A stretch of 64,000 nucleotides of DNA from Actinoallomurus sp963850195 (GTDB lineage: Bacteria > Actinomycetota > Actinomycetes > Streptosporangiales > Streptosporangiaceae), in the NCBI GenBank assembly GCA_963850195.1, contig CAWKKD010000001.1:310001-374000 (forward strand), in the 5' to 3' direction. Position numbers and translations under genes: made by a program. A model generated the notes under the pieces. The model made no database searches and was not told where the DNA came from. It worked only from the letters and a program-made list of their open reading frames with translations. Positions 33,933 to 40,852 of the stretch are shown here, piece after piece. The stretch's first letter is position 1. Every line of letters starts with the position of its first letter.

Positions 33933-35039
33933 ATGCCGACGCGACCCCTGCTGATCCTGAGCGCGAGCATGGGCGCGGGGCACGACGGCGCCGCCGCCGA
34001 ACTCGCCCGGCGGCTGTCCGCGGACGGCGTCGACGCCGAGGTGGTCGACGTCCTGGAGCTGCTACCGCTGCGACTCGGACGGGCGCTGCGCTGGTCGTAC
34101 CGCGCGATGATCCGCCACGCGCCCTGGCTGTACGCGGCGATCTACCGGATCTTCTTCGTGCCGGACCGGGCGCCGTCGACGTCGCCGCTGACCGCACTGC
34201 TCGCGGCCCGGCTCGAGCGGCTGGTACGCCGGCGGCGGCCGGTCGCGGTCGCCTCCACCTTCCACCTGGCCGCCCAGGCCGCCGGGCATCTGCGCGAACG
34301 CGGCCGGTTGGCCGTGCCCAGCATCGTCGTGCTGACCGACTTCGCGGTGCACCGGCTCTGGCTGCACCCGGGGAGCGACGGCTACCTGTGCCCGACGGCC
34401 GAGGTGGCGCTCTGCGTGACCGCCGCGACGGGCCGCCCGGCGTACCGGACCGCACCACTCGTACGCCCGGAGTTCGGCCGGCCACGTACCGACCTGGACC
34501 AGGTGCGCGACCGGATCGGCGTACGGCCGGGCGACCGGCTGGTCCTGATCGCGACCGGCGCCTGGGGCGTGGGACGCGCGTCGGCGGCGGCGCGCGTCCT
34601 CGCGCGCTCCGGCGAATACGTGCCCGTCGTCCTCTGCGGGCGCAACGACCGGCTGCGGCGCCGCCTGCGGGGGTGCGTCGCGCTCGGCTGGCGTGAGGAC
34701 GTACCCGCGCTGATGGCAGCCGCGTACGCGGTCATCGACAACGCCGCCGGCCTGACCTGCAAGGAGGCGCTGGCTTCCGGAGTGCCCGTCGTCACCTACC
34801 GGCCGATCCCGGGCCACGGCCGCGACGGTGCGGCGGCTCTCGAAGAGGCCGGTCTCAGCGTCCACGCTCGTGACGAGACGGCGCTGCTCGCGGCGCTGGA
34901 CGCCCTCGACGATGCGCCCCAGCGCGAACGGCAGGTCGCGCGGGGATCCGCGCTGTACGGGTTCGAGTGCCCTGCTCAGGGGGTGATCCGCGCGTACGTG
35001 CGGATCGGCGGTGACTGGGCGAGCCGGATGCTGCCGTAG
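33933..35039 (+). CDS. MGDG-synthase-like (GT28-type) glycosyltransferase
   Basis: ATG 33933 gives 368 residues. The N-terminal PF06925-like motif LLILSASMGAGHDGAAAELA, followed by VVDVLELLPLRLGRALRWSY, is typical of diacylglycerol glycosyltransferases. The C-terminal nucleotide-sugar half contains VLIATGAWGVGRASAAARVL and AVIDNAAGLTCKEALASGVP. It probably glycosylates a membrane lipid with a UDP-sugar on the cytosolic side. The 3' end overlaps the convergent transporter gene by 64 nt. The neighbouring deacetylase and hopanoid operon suggest a sugar-decorated lipid, but the acceptor is unknown. Confidence 0.85.
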   Translation: MPTRPLLILSASMGAGHDGAAAELARRLSADGVDAEVVDVLELLPLRLGRALRWSYRAMIRHAPWLYAAIYRIFFVPDRAPSTSPLTALLAARLERLVRRRRPVAVASTFHLAAQAAGHLRERGRLAVPSIVVLTDFAVHRLWLHPGSDGYLCPTAEVALCVTAATGRPAYRTAPLVRPEFGRPRTDLDQVRDRIGVRPGDRLVLIATGAWGVGRASAAARVLARSGEYVPVVLCGRNDRLRRRLRGCVALGWREDVPALMAAAYAVIDNAAGLTCKEALASGVPVVTYRPIPGHGRDGAAALEEAGLSVHARDETALLAALDALDDAPQRERQVARGSALYGFECPAQGVIRAYVRIGGDWASRMLP

Positions 35040-36166
35040 AGGATCAGGCCGACGCCCAGCAGCTCGAGCGCCGCCCAGGACCCCAGCCGGATCCCCTCAC
35101 CGAACAGCCCGACGCCGTACGCGATGCTCGCCACCGGGTCCGCGACGTTCAGCGCCGGTTGCAGGGCGACCAGCGGCCCGCTCTGCAGGGCGGTCTGCAG
35201 CAGGAACAGGCTGGACAGGCCGGCCGCCACCATCGCGTACGGCGACCAGGCGGCCGGCAGGGCGGACGGATCCCGTTCGAGGACGTGGATCGCCTCCTTC
35301 ATCAGCGCCGCGGTGAAGGCGAACCCGATGCCCGAAGCGACCCCGAGGAGGGTCGCACGGACCACGCCGCTGGAGTGCCGCGCCGCCGTGACCAGGCCTG
35401 CGGCCAGGGCCACCGTCACCACCACCGCGATCACCCAGCCGATCCGCTGCGGGTGCTGGTGCCCCTCGCCCGGGCGGGCGGCGACCAGCAGAACGGCGAG
35501 ACCGGCGGTGAGGACGCCGATGGCGAGCCACGACTCCCGGCCGAGCCGGACCCGGAACATCCAGGCGGCGATCAGCATCGTGAAGGGCAGCTCGACGACG
35601 AGCAGGGGCTGCACGAGCGAGAGTCCGCCGAAGGCGAGCGCGGCGGCCTGGAAGACGAAGCCCCCGACGAGCGCGCCGATCCCGCCCAGCCACGCGGGAC
35701 GGCGCATGAGATGCCAGATCAGCTCCATGCGGAACGCCATGCTCGCCGGCGCCGACCGCGCGGCACGCCGCTGCAGTACGGACGCGAGCGCGTTGCTCGC
35801 GGCGGCGAGGACCGCCAGCGTCACCGCGATCTCGTCGTTCACCGGCCCCAGCACCCCGCCCCACCAGATCGTGCGGTCCAGCGGCTCCTGGTAGATCAGG
35901 TGCGCGAAGACCAGCGCGAAGATCAGGTTCGTCGCCAGCAACGGCTCGACCCGCGTGACGTCGGCCTGGTCGAGCGCTGCCGCCCCCAGAATCTGACCGC
36001 AGACCATCGCCCCGATGCCGAGCAACCACAACGGCTTACGGATCAGATGCGTCAGCAACCGCAGGCGCAGCATTTCGCCCAACGGCTCCCGATACGCCGC
36101 GTGCTGCTGGGCGACGAAGCCGATTCCGAGCAAACAGGCCGCCGCCAACACGATGAGAACCTTCAC
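34976..36166 (-). CDS. DMT/EamA-like multi-spanning transporter
   Basis: This 396-residue protein has about 10-12 membrane segments and an internal repeat: LIVLAAACLLGIGFVAQQHA near the start is echoed by LAVLAAASNALASVLQRRAA near residue 120. VEPLLATNLIFALVFAHLIY and VQPLLVVELPFTMLIAAWMF are paired EamA-like helices, and ALQPALNVADPVASIAYGVG lies in the second half. The size exceeds the usual 300 residues of EamA carriers, so it belongs to an atypical DMT subgroup. The substrate is unknown. The C-terminal 21 codons overlap the convergent glycosyltransferase. Confidence 0.75.
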   Translation of the reverse strand: MKVLIVLAAACLLGIGFVAQQHAAYREPLGEMLRLRLLTHLIRKPLWLLGIGAMVCGQILGAAALDQADVTRVEPLLATNLIFALVFAHLIYQEPLDRTIWWGGVLGPVNDEIAVTLAVLAAASNALASVLQRRAARSAPASMAFRMELIWHLMRRPAWLGGIGALVGGFVFQAAALAFGGLSLVQPLLVVELPFTMLIAAWMFRVRLGRESWLAIGVLTAGLAVLLVAARPGEGHQHPQRIGWVIAVVVTVALAAGLVTAARHSSGVVRATLLGVASGIGFAFTAALMKEAIHVLERDPSALPAAWSPYAMVAAGLSSLFLLQTALQSGPLVALQPALNVADPVASIAYGVGLFGEGIRLGSWAALELLGVGLILYGSIRLAQSPPIRTYARITP

Positions 36167-36329
36167 CGCCGACCCGCCGTTCTGACCCGTGCCGGCTTCT
36201 TACGGAACAGGCCCCTGACCTGACCCGATACCCGCTTTCACCCCCGCCCGCACGCCCTCCTCGGCTTTCGCGGGGCCGTGGTCTTGTCGCATCGCTTTCG
36301 CGGGTCGGCTGGCGGGGCACCATCCGATC

Positions 36330-37166
36330 ATGAGACTCAAGGGCAGCCGCGTGCTGATCACCGGTGCGTCCTCGGGCATCGGCGCGGCCACCGCACGGGC
36401 CATGGCCGGCGCGGACGCACACCTCACCCTGACCGGCCGCGACCGCAGCCGGCTCGACGAGGTCGCCGCCGAGACCGGCGGGCGCGTGCTCGTCGCCGAT
36501 CTGGCGACCGACGCGGCCGCCCTGGCCTCGCTGGCGGCCCCGGTCGACATCCTGGTCGCCAACGCCGGCCTCGGCTGGGCCGGTCCCTTCTCACGAATGC
36601 CGCACGACGAGATCGAACGCCTGGTCACGGTCAACCTGACCGCCCCCATGCTCCTGACCCGTTGCCTGCTGCCGGGCATGCTCGAGCGCGGTCGCGGCCA
36701 CATCGTGCTGGTCGCCTCGATCGCCGGCGCCCTAGGCGTACCCGACGAAGCGGTCTACTCCGCCACCAAGGCCGGCCTCCTCATCTTTGCCGAAGGCCTA
36801 CGCCGGGAACTACCCCGACCCGATGTCCGAGAGTCCGGCCAAAGGGTGCCCGACAGGACCGGGATCCTGCCGGAGCCCGCCAGGACCAGCGCCCGGCCGG
36901 AGCCGGGTCGACAGGGCGCCGGCGGGGTCGGTGTCTCGGTCATCCTGCCCGGCGTCGTACGGACCGAGTTCTTCGCCCGCCGCGGCACCCCGTACGCCCG
37001 CCGCCACCCCAGCCCGATTCCGCCCGAACGCGTCGCGAACGCCATCGTCCACGCGATCGAACGCGATTTGCCGGAGATCTACGTCCCCGGCTGGCTCCAG
37101 CTCCCGGCACGCCTGAGAGCGGCCACCCCGAACCTATTCCGCCGCCTCGCGGGTCGGTTCGGATGA
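36330..37166 (+). CDS. Short-chain dehydrogenase/reductase with a 38-residue insertion
   Basis: This 278-residue protein has the SDR NAD(P) motif VLITGASSGIGAATARAMAG, ILVANAGLGWAGPFS, and the catalytic Ser130/Tyr143/Lys147 (VASIAGALG; YSATK). After LRRELPR the normal step to the next strand (GVGVSVILPGVVRTEF) is broken by residues 162-199, a Pro/Arg/Gly-rich stretch (PEPARTSARPEPGRQG) absent from usual SDRs. The frame is kept. It is a single gene; its substrate cannot be told. A 163-bp gap separates it from the divergent transporter. Confidence 0.85.
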   Translation: MRLKGSRVLITGASSGIGAATARAMAGADAHLTLTGRDRSRLDEVAAETGGRVLVADLATDAAALASLAAPVDILVANAGLGWAGPFSRMPHDEIERLVTVNLTAPMLLTRCLLPGMLERGRGHIVLVASIAGALGVPDEAVYSATKAGLLIFAEGLRRELPRPDVRESGQRVPDRTGILPEPARTSARPEPGRQGAGGVGVSVILPGVVRTEFFARRGTPYARRHPSPIPPERVANAIVHAIERDLPEIYVPGWLQLPARLRAATPNLFRRLAGRFG

Positions 37167-37348
37167 CCATTTCGCCGACTAAGAGGCGGGCAAATGCCCT
37201 TCGAAGTCGACCACCCATGCGCACGGCGAGATGAACGGCGGCGCGTCGGGACTTCACGATGTGGACGGAGTCACTGCTCCGCTGAGTCGAATCAACGTCA
37301 TTTAATGACAATGGCCGGTGTCGATACCAGTGGCCGATCATGTGATCA

Positions 37349-37378
37349 TTGACGGTGTGTTTATAGCCGTTCTGTAGT
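37349..37378 (+). promoter_or_regulatory. Candidate promoter of the small lipoprotein gene
   Basis: TTGACG at 37349-37354 and TGTAGT at 37373-37378, spaced 18 nt, lie in an AT-rich stretch ahead of GTG 37400. Only the -35 is strong. Confidence 0.35.
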
Positions 37379-37399
37379 CGATATTCGGGGAGTCATTCG

Positions 37400-37837
37400 G
37401 TGAATATAGGAACATTTTCGACGGTAAAGGTCGCCGCGCTCGGAATCCTGGCCACGGGCCTGGTCGCAGGATGTGGTGCAGGTGGCGGGCAGGCCATCCA
37501 CAACGCCGCGGCGGTGTCCAGAGCACCGAACCCCGCCGCCAACCCCGTACCGGCGAAGGTCGCGAATCAGCCGAGCATCCGTAAGAACGTCGTCCAGACC
37601 AAGTGCGCGGCAGTCCCCGGCGGCTGGGGCGCGGAGGGCACCGCCACCAACCCTGGGCGGAAGCCGGTCACCTACAAGATCGTCGTGCACTTCACCACGA
37701 CCAAGGCGACGGCGCTCGACTACGCCCAGGTCCTCGTGCCCGTCCAGCCCGGCAAGACGGTGCGGTGGGCGGCCAAGAAGCAGTTCCACGCCGAGAAGCA
37801 GATGCTCTGCCCGATGCCGGGTATCAGCGTCGTCTGA
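37400..37837 (+). CDS. Small lipoprotein, function unknown
   Basis: This 145-residue product starts at GTG 37400. The signal region TVKVAALGILATGLVAGC ends in a lipobox (LVAGC), so the mature protein should be lipid-anchored at Cys25. The remainder has a Pro/Ala-rich spacer and a beta-rich C-terminal domain with two further cysteines (VVQTKCAAVPGGWGAEGTAT and AEKQMLCPMPGISVV), likely a disulphide. It resembles FxLYD-like small extracellular domains (ATNPGRKPVTYKIVVHF). The codon and base content of the first codons is AT-richer than its neighbours. A perfect 18-bp terminator follows. Confidence 0.75.
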   Translation: MNIGTFSTVKVAALGILATGLVAGCGAGGGQAIHNAAAVSRAPNPAANPVPAKVANQPSIRKNVVQTKCAAVPGGWGAEGTATNPGRKPVTYKIVVHFTTTKATALDYAQVLVPVQPGKTVRWAAKKQFHAEKQMLCPMPGISVV

Positions 37838-37843
37838 CACGCG

Positions 37844-37883
37844 ACTGTGTGCGGCGCCATCAAGGGATGGCGCCGCACACAGT
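37844..37883 (+). terminator. Strong 18-bp stem terminator after the lipoprotein gene
   Basis: Arms at 37844-37861 (ACTGTGTGCGGCGCCATC) and 37866-37883 are perfectly complementary around a 4-nt AAGG loop, and TCCTTTTC follows. It begins 7 nt after the stop. Confidence 0.9.
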
Positions 37884-38086
37884 TCCTTTTCGCCATGGGG
37901 GCGTTTGGGAAGCGGTTGCCATGCGTTCCGGTCGCCCGGGAGCGCGCCGATCCATACGATCAAGCCGAGCCGACGAGACCGGGGTCTCCCGGCGGCTAGG
38001 CGGAAACGTAGGGCGCGCCCGTTCCCGCCGAACGTGAAACGCATCGGTGCCGGGACCGCCCGCACCCCCCAGAAAGGGATTTCGAC

Positions 38087-38401
38087 GTGAAGAAGAAGCT
38101 GCTGTCGGTGGCCGCGGCCTGCCTGACAGCCGGCGCACTTACCACGGCCGCCGCCGGCCCCGCCTCGGCCGACGAACTGTGCAAGACGATCGAGAACGCC
38201 CCGTTCTACGCCGGCTTCAACACCGGCGGCGGCACGTCGTACCTGTTCACCCTGAGCCCGGACCGCGGCTTCAACGTGACGATCATCGCCATGTACGACG
38301 ACGACCTCGGCCGCCAGTGGATCTACGGCCACGGCGCCGAACACCCCGACCGCGACGGCTACGTTCTGCGGGACCACACCACCTGCTGCCCGACCTGCTG
38401 A
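38087..38401 (+). CDS. Small secreted cysteine-containing protein
   Basis: This 104-residue protein starts at ATG 38087 with AGAAAGG upstream. A clear Sec signal MKKKLLSVAAACLTAGALTT ends near ASADE (cleavage about residue 29). The mature part is about 75 residues: GFNTGGGTSYLFTLSPDRGF, then MYDDDLGRQWIYGHGAEHPD. It ends in TTCCPTC, which with the early ELCKTI gives four cysteines. I do not recognise the family. It is isolated between two strong hairpins, so it is a single-gene unit. Confidence 0.75.
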   Translation: MKKKLLSVAAACLTAGALTTAAAGPASADELCKTIENAPFYAGFNTGGGTSYLFTLSPDRGFNVTIIAMYDDDLGRQWIYGHGAEHPDRDGYVLRDHTTCCPTC

Positions 38402-38424
38402 TTCGACGTCACAGCACCTGAGAC

Positions 38425-38450
38425 GCCGGCCCGGGCGACCCCGGGCCGGC
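38425..38450. terminator. Bidirectional hairpin terminator
   Basis: GCCGGCCCGGG and CCCGGGCCGGC form an 11-bp perfect stem with a CGAC loop, followed by TTCTCT, between two convergent genes. Confidence 0.8.
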
Positions 38451-38468
38451 TTCTCTACGCGACCGGCG

Positions 38469-38870
38469 TCAGCCGATCGGCGTTCCCTGGGCCGAGACCA
38501 GGCGCCATCCGGCGGCGCCGTCTTGCGTGAAGACGTGGGTGTAGCGGCTGCCGGTCGTGACGTCGGTGCCGTCCGGGCCGGTGAAGCTCATGCTCGTACG
38601 GCCGACGACGATGCCGACGTCCCCGAAGCGACGCACGATGGCTTCCGCATGATGGGGCTGGATCGCGGGAAACCGCAGGCCGCCCGAGGTGATCGCTTCG
38701 AGTAGGTCCGCCCTGGTGACGGTCGATCCGTCGTTGACGGCGACCAGGACGAAGTCCTCCGCCAGCAACTTCTCCAGCCGGGCCGCGTCCGCGGCGACCA
38801 GGTCATCGAAGAAACGCTGGTCCCGTTCCAGGAGAGCATCACGGTCTTCCGCGTGGGTCACGATGGTCAT
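38469..38870 (-). CDS. NTF2-like (SnoaL/DUF4440) protein
   Basis: This 133-residue protein has the alpha+beta cone pattern of DUF4440: DALLERDQRFFDDLVAADAA, then LEKLLAEDFVLVAVNDGSTV, RADLLEAITSGGLRF, and the terminal strands TGSRYTHVFTQDGAAGWRLV and SAQGTPIG. Members are small ligand-binding proteins or enzymes with diverse roles. It lies 84 nt downstream of the GntR gene on the same strand, so it is probably controlled by it. Confidence 0.85.
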   Translation of the reverse strand: MTIVTHAEDRDALLERDQRFFDDLVAADAARLEKLLAEDFVLVAVNDGSTVTRADLLEAITSGGLRFPAIQPHHAEAIVRRFGDVGIVVGRTSMSFTGPDGTDVTTGSRYTHVFTQDGAAGWRLVSAQGTPIG

Positions 38871-38954
38871 ACGGTGGTCCGTTTCTGTTAGTGGGGGCCG
38901 TCGGGAACGACCCCGGCACCAACAGCGCTGGACAAGGCTCTGACCTTCCCGATC

Positions 38955-39617
38955 TCAGCGCCCGGACGTGTGGGACGCCGCTTCGGCGGCGGCCGTGTCC
39001 GCGGCCCCGGCCCGGATCGCGTCGAGCAGCAGGGCGTGGTCCATGTACTCGCCGGCAGGCAGCTCGGCGCTGAAGTGGTCGCGCAGCGAGTCCCGGATCA
39101 CCGCTCCGAGGTCGGCGTACAGCTCGGCCAGGACCTCGTTGCGGGAGGCGGCGACGACCGCCAGGTGGAAGGCGGCGTCCGCGTCCACGAAGGCATCGCG
39201 GTCTCCGGACGCCCACGCCTCCTCGCGTCGCGCCAGCAGCGCGTCCAGCCGGCGCAGGTCCTCCTCAGTACGCCGGCCGGCGGCCAGCCCTGCGGCCGTC
39301 GCCTCAAGGGCGCCGCGCAGCTCGATCACGTCACTCTGGTCGGCGGTGGCGAAGCGGCGTTGCATCACCCCGGCCAGCTCGCTGGTCGCCACGACGTACG
39401 TGCCCGACCCCTGACGGATGTCCAGTAGCCCGTTGTGCGCGAGCGCCCGTACCGCCTCTCGTACGGTGTTGCGGGCCACCTCGAGCCGCTGAACCAGCTC
39501 CGGCTCGGTCGGGATGCGCGAGCCCACCGGCCACGCACCGGACGTGATCTGGTGGCGGAGCTGGGCCACCACACGGTCGAACAGCCCTGACGGGCGCGGG
39601 ACTGGACCAAGATTCAT
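38955..39617 (-). CDS. FadR-type GntR transcriptional regulator
   Basis: ATG 39617 gives 220 residues; a longer frame to 39686 would enter the divergent gene. It has an N-terminal winged helix (FDRVVAQLRHQITSGAWPVG, IPTEPELVQRLEVARNTVRE, ALAHNGLLDIRQGSGTYVV) and a helical FCD ligand domain (IELRGALEATAAGLAAGRRT; DAAFHLAVVAASRNEVLAEL with the metal-type D...H pattern). It is divergent from a CynX-like MFS gene, with a 23-bp palindrome over its own start codon. It likely represses itself and the transporter; the ligand may be the transporter's substrate. Confidence 0.93.
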   Translation of the reverse strand: MNLGPVPRPSGLFDRVVAQLRHQITSGAWPVGSRIPTEPELVQRLEVARNTVREAVRALAHNGLLDIRQGSGTYVVATSELAGVMQRRFATADQSDVIELRGALEATAAGLAAGRRTEEDLRRLDALLARREEAWASGDRDAFVDADAAFHLAVVAASRNEVLAELYADLGAVIRDSLRDHFSAELPAGEYMDHALLLDAIRAGAADTAAAEAASHTSGR

Positions 39618-39638
39618 CCTATGATTATACGATCGGAT
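39616..39638. promoter_or_regulatory. Palindromic candidate GntR operator
   Basis: This 23-bp imperfect palindrome has half-sites ATCCTATGAT and ACGATCGGAT, with perfect outer arms ATCC/GGAT and internal AT steps. It is AT-rich, overlaps the GntR start codon and lies 29 bp before the MFS start. Confidence 0.55.
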
Positions 39639-39667
39639 GAGGAGCCGGCGTTCGAGGAGAACCCCCC

Positions 39668-40849
39668 GTGGTGAACAAGGAAGCAACGTCGGTCTGGCCC
39701 CGGCGCCTCGCGCTCGCCGGACTGGTGCTGGCCGCGGTCAACCTGCGGCCCGCGGTCACCAGCCTCGGCCCCGTACTCGAGGAGGTACGTGCCGACCTCG
39801 GCATGAGCGCCACCGCCGCCGGGCTGCTCACGTCGGTACCGGCCGTCTGCTTCGCGCTGGTCGGCTTCGCCGCTCCCCGTCTCGCCCGCCGGTACGGGCC
39901 CGAAGGCGTCATCGCGATCGGCACGGCGGCACTCGTGGCCGGCCTGGCGCTCCGGTCGTTCGCCGCGACCACCACGGTGTTCGTCGCGCTGAGCGCCCTC
40001 GCGCTCGCCGGGATCGCGGTGCTGAACGTTCTGCTGCCGGTCGTGGTCAAGCAGCGCTTCCCGCAGCGCATCGGCGCGATGACCGGCCTGTACTCCATGG
40101 CCCTCAACCTGGGCGCCTCGTCCGCCGCGGCCGTCACGGTTCCGCTGGCCGGGAGGTTCGGTGGCGACTGGCGGGTCGGCCTCGGAGCCTGGGCGATCCT
40201 CGCGGCCGTCGCGGTGCCGCCCTGGCTCGTGCTCGCCACCCGATCCACCGGCCGAGCGCCGGGCATCGCCGCGGCCGACGTACGGATGACCCGCAGCGCG
40301 ACCGCCTGGGCGCTCGCCGTCTACTTCGGCCTGCAGGCCACCGCCGCGTACGTCATCATCGGCTGGCTGCCGCAGATCTTCCGCGACGCGGGACTGTCCG
40401 CCGAAACCGCAGGTCTGCTGTTCGCCGTCACCTCGGTTCTGGGCGTTCCGCTCTCCTTCGTCCTGTCCGCCGTCGCCGGGCGGCTACGCCACCAGAGCGG
40501 CGTCGCCCTCGCGATCGGAGCCTTCGGCCTCGCCGGGTACGCCGGTCTGTGGGCGGACCCGGCCGCCGCGCCCTGGCTCTGGGCCGTCCTGCTCGGCGTC
40601 GCCAACTGCTCCTTCCCGCTGGCCCTCACGATGATCGGCATGCGAGGCCGCGACAGCGCGACCGTGATCCGCCTGTCCGCCTTCGCCCAGAGCGCCGGCT
40701 ACCTGCTGTCGATCCCCGGCCCCATCGTGGTCGGAGCCCTCTACCAGCAGGACGGCGACTGGCGGGCACCCCTCGTCTTCATGGCGGCGCTCATGGTGCC
40801 GCAACTCATCGCCGGCCTCCTCGCCGGACGCAACCGCCAGATCGGCTGA
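39668..40849 (+). CDS. CynX/NimT-type MFS transporter
   Basis: This 393-residue protein begins at GTG 39668 (GTG 39671 also possible), with GGAGAA upstream. About 12 membrane helices are seen. The subfamily signature AAVNLRPAVTSLGPVLEEVR and LTSVPAVCFALVGFAAPRLA match the cyanate/nitroimidazole (CynX/NimT) branch, whose members carry anions or drugs. It is divergent from the GntR regulator and three nucleotides from the convergent NRPS stop. The substrate cannot be deduced. Confidence 0.9.
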   Translation: MVNKEATSVWPRRLALAGLVLAAVNLRPAVTSLGPVLEEVRADLGMSATAAGLLTSVPAVCFALVGFAAPRLARRYGPEGVIAIGTAALVAGLALRSFAATTTVFVALSALALAGIAVLNVLLPVVVKQRFPQRIGAMTGLYSMALNLGASSAAAVTVPLAGRFGGDWRVGLGAWAILAAVAVPPWLVLATRSTGRAPGIAAADVRMTRSATAWALAVYFGLQATAAYVIIGWLPQIFRDAGLSAETAGLLFAVTSVLGVPLSFVLSAVAGRLRHQSGVALAIGAFGLAGYAGLWADPAAAPWLWAVLLGVANCSFPLALTMIGMRGRDSATVIRLSAFAQSAGYLLSIPGPIVVGALYQQDGDWRAPLVFMAALMVPQLIAGLLAGRNRQIG

Positions 40850-40852
40850 GTC

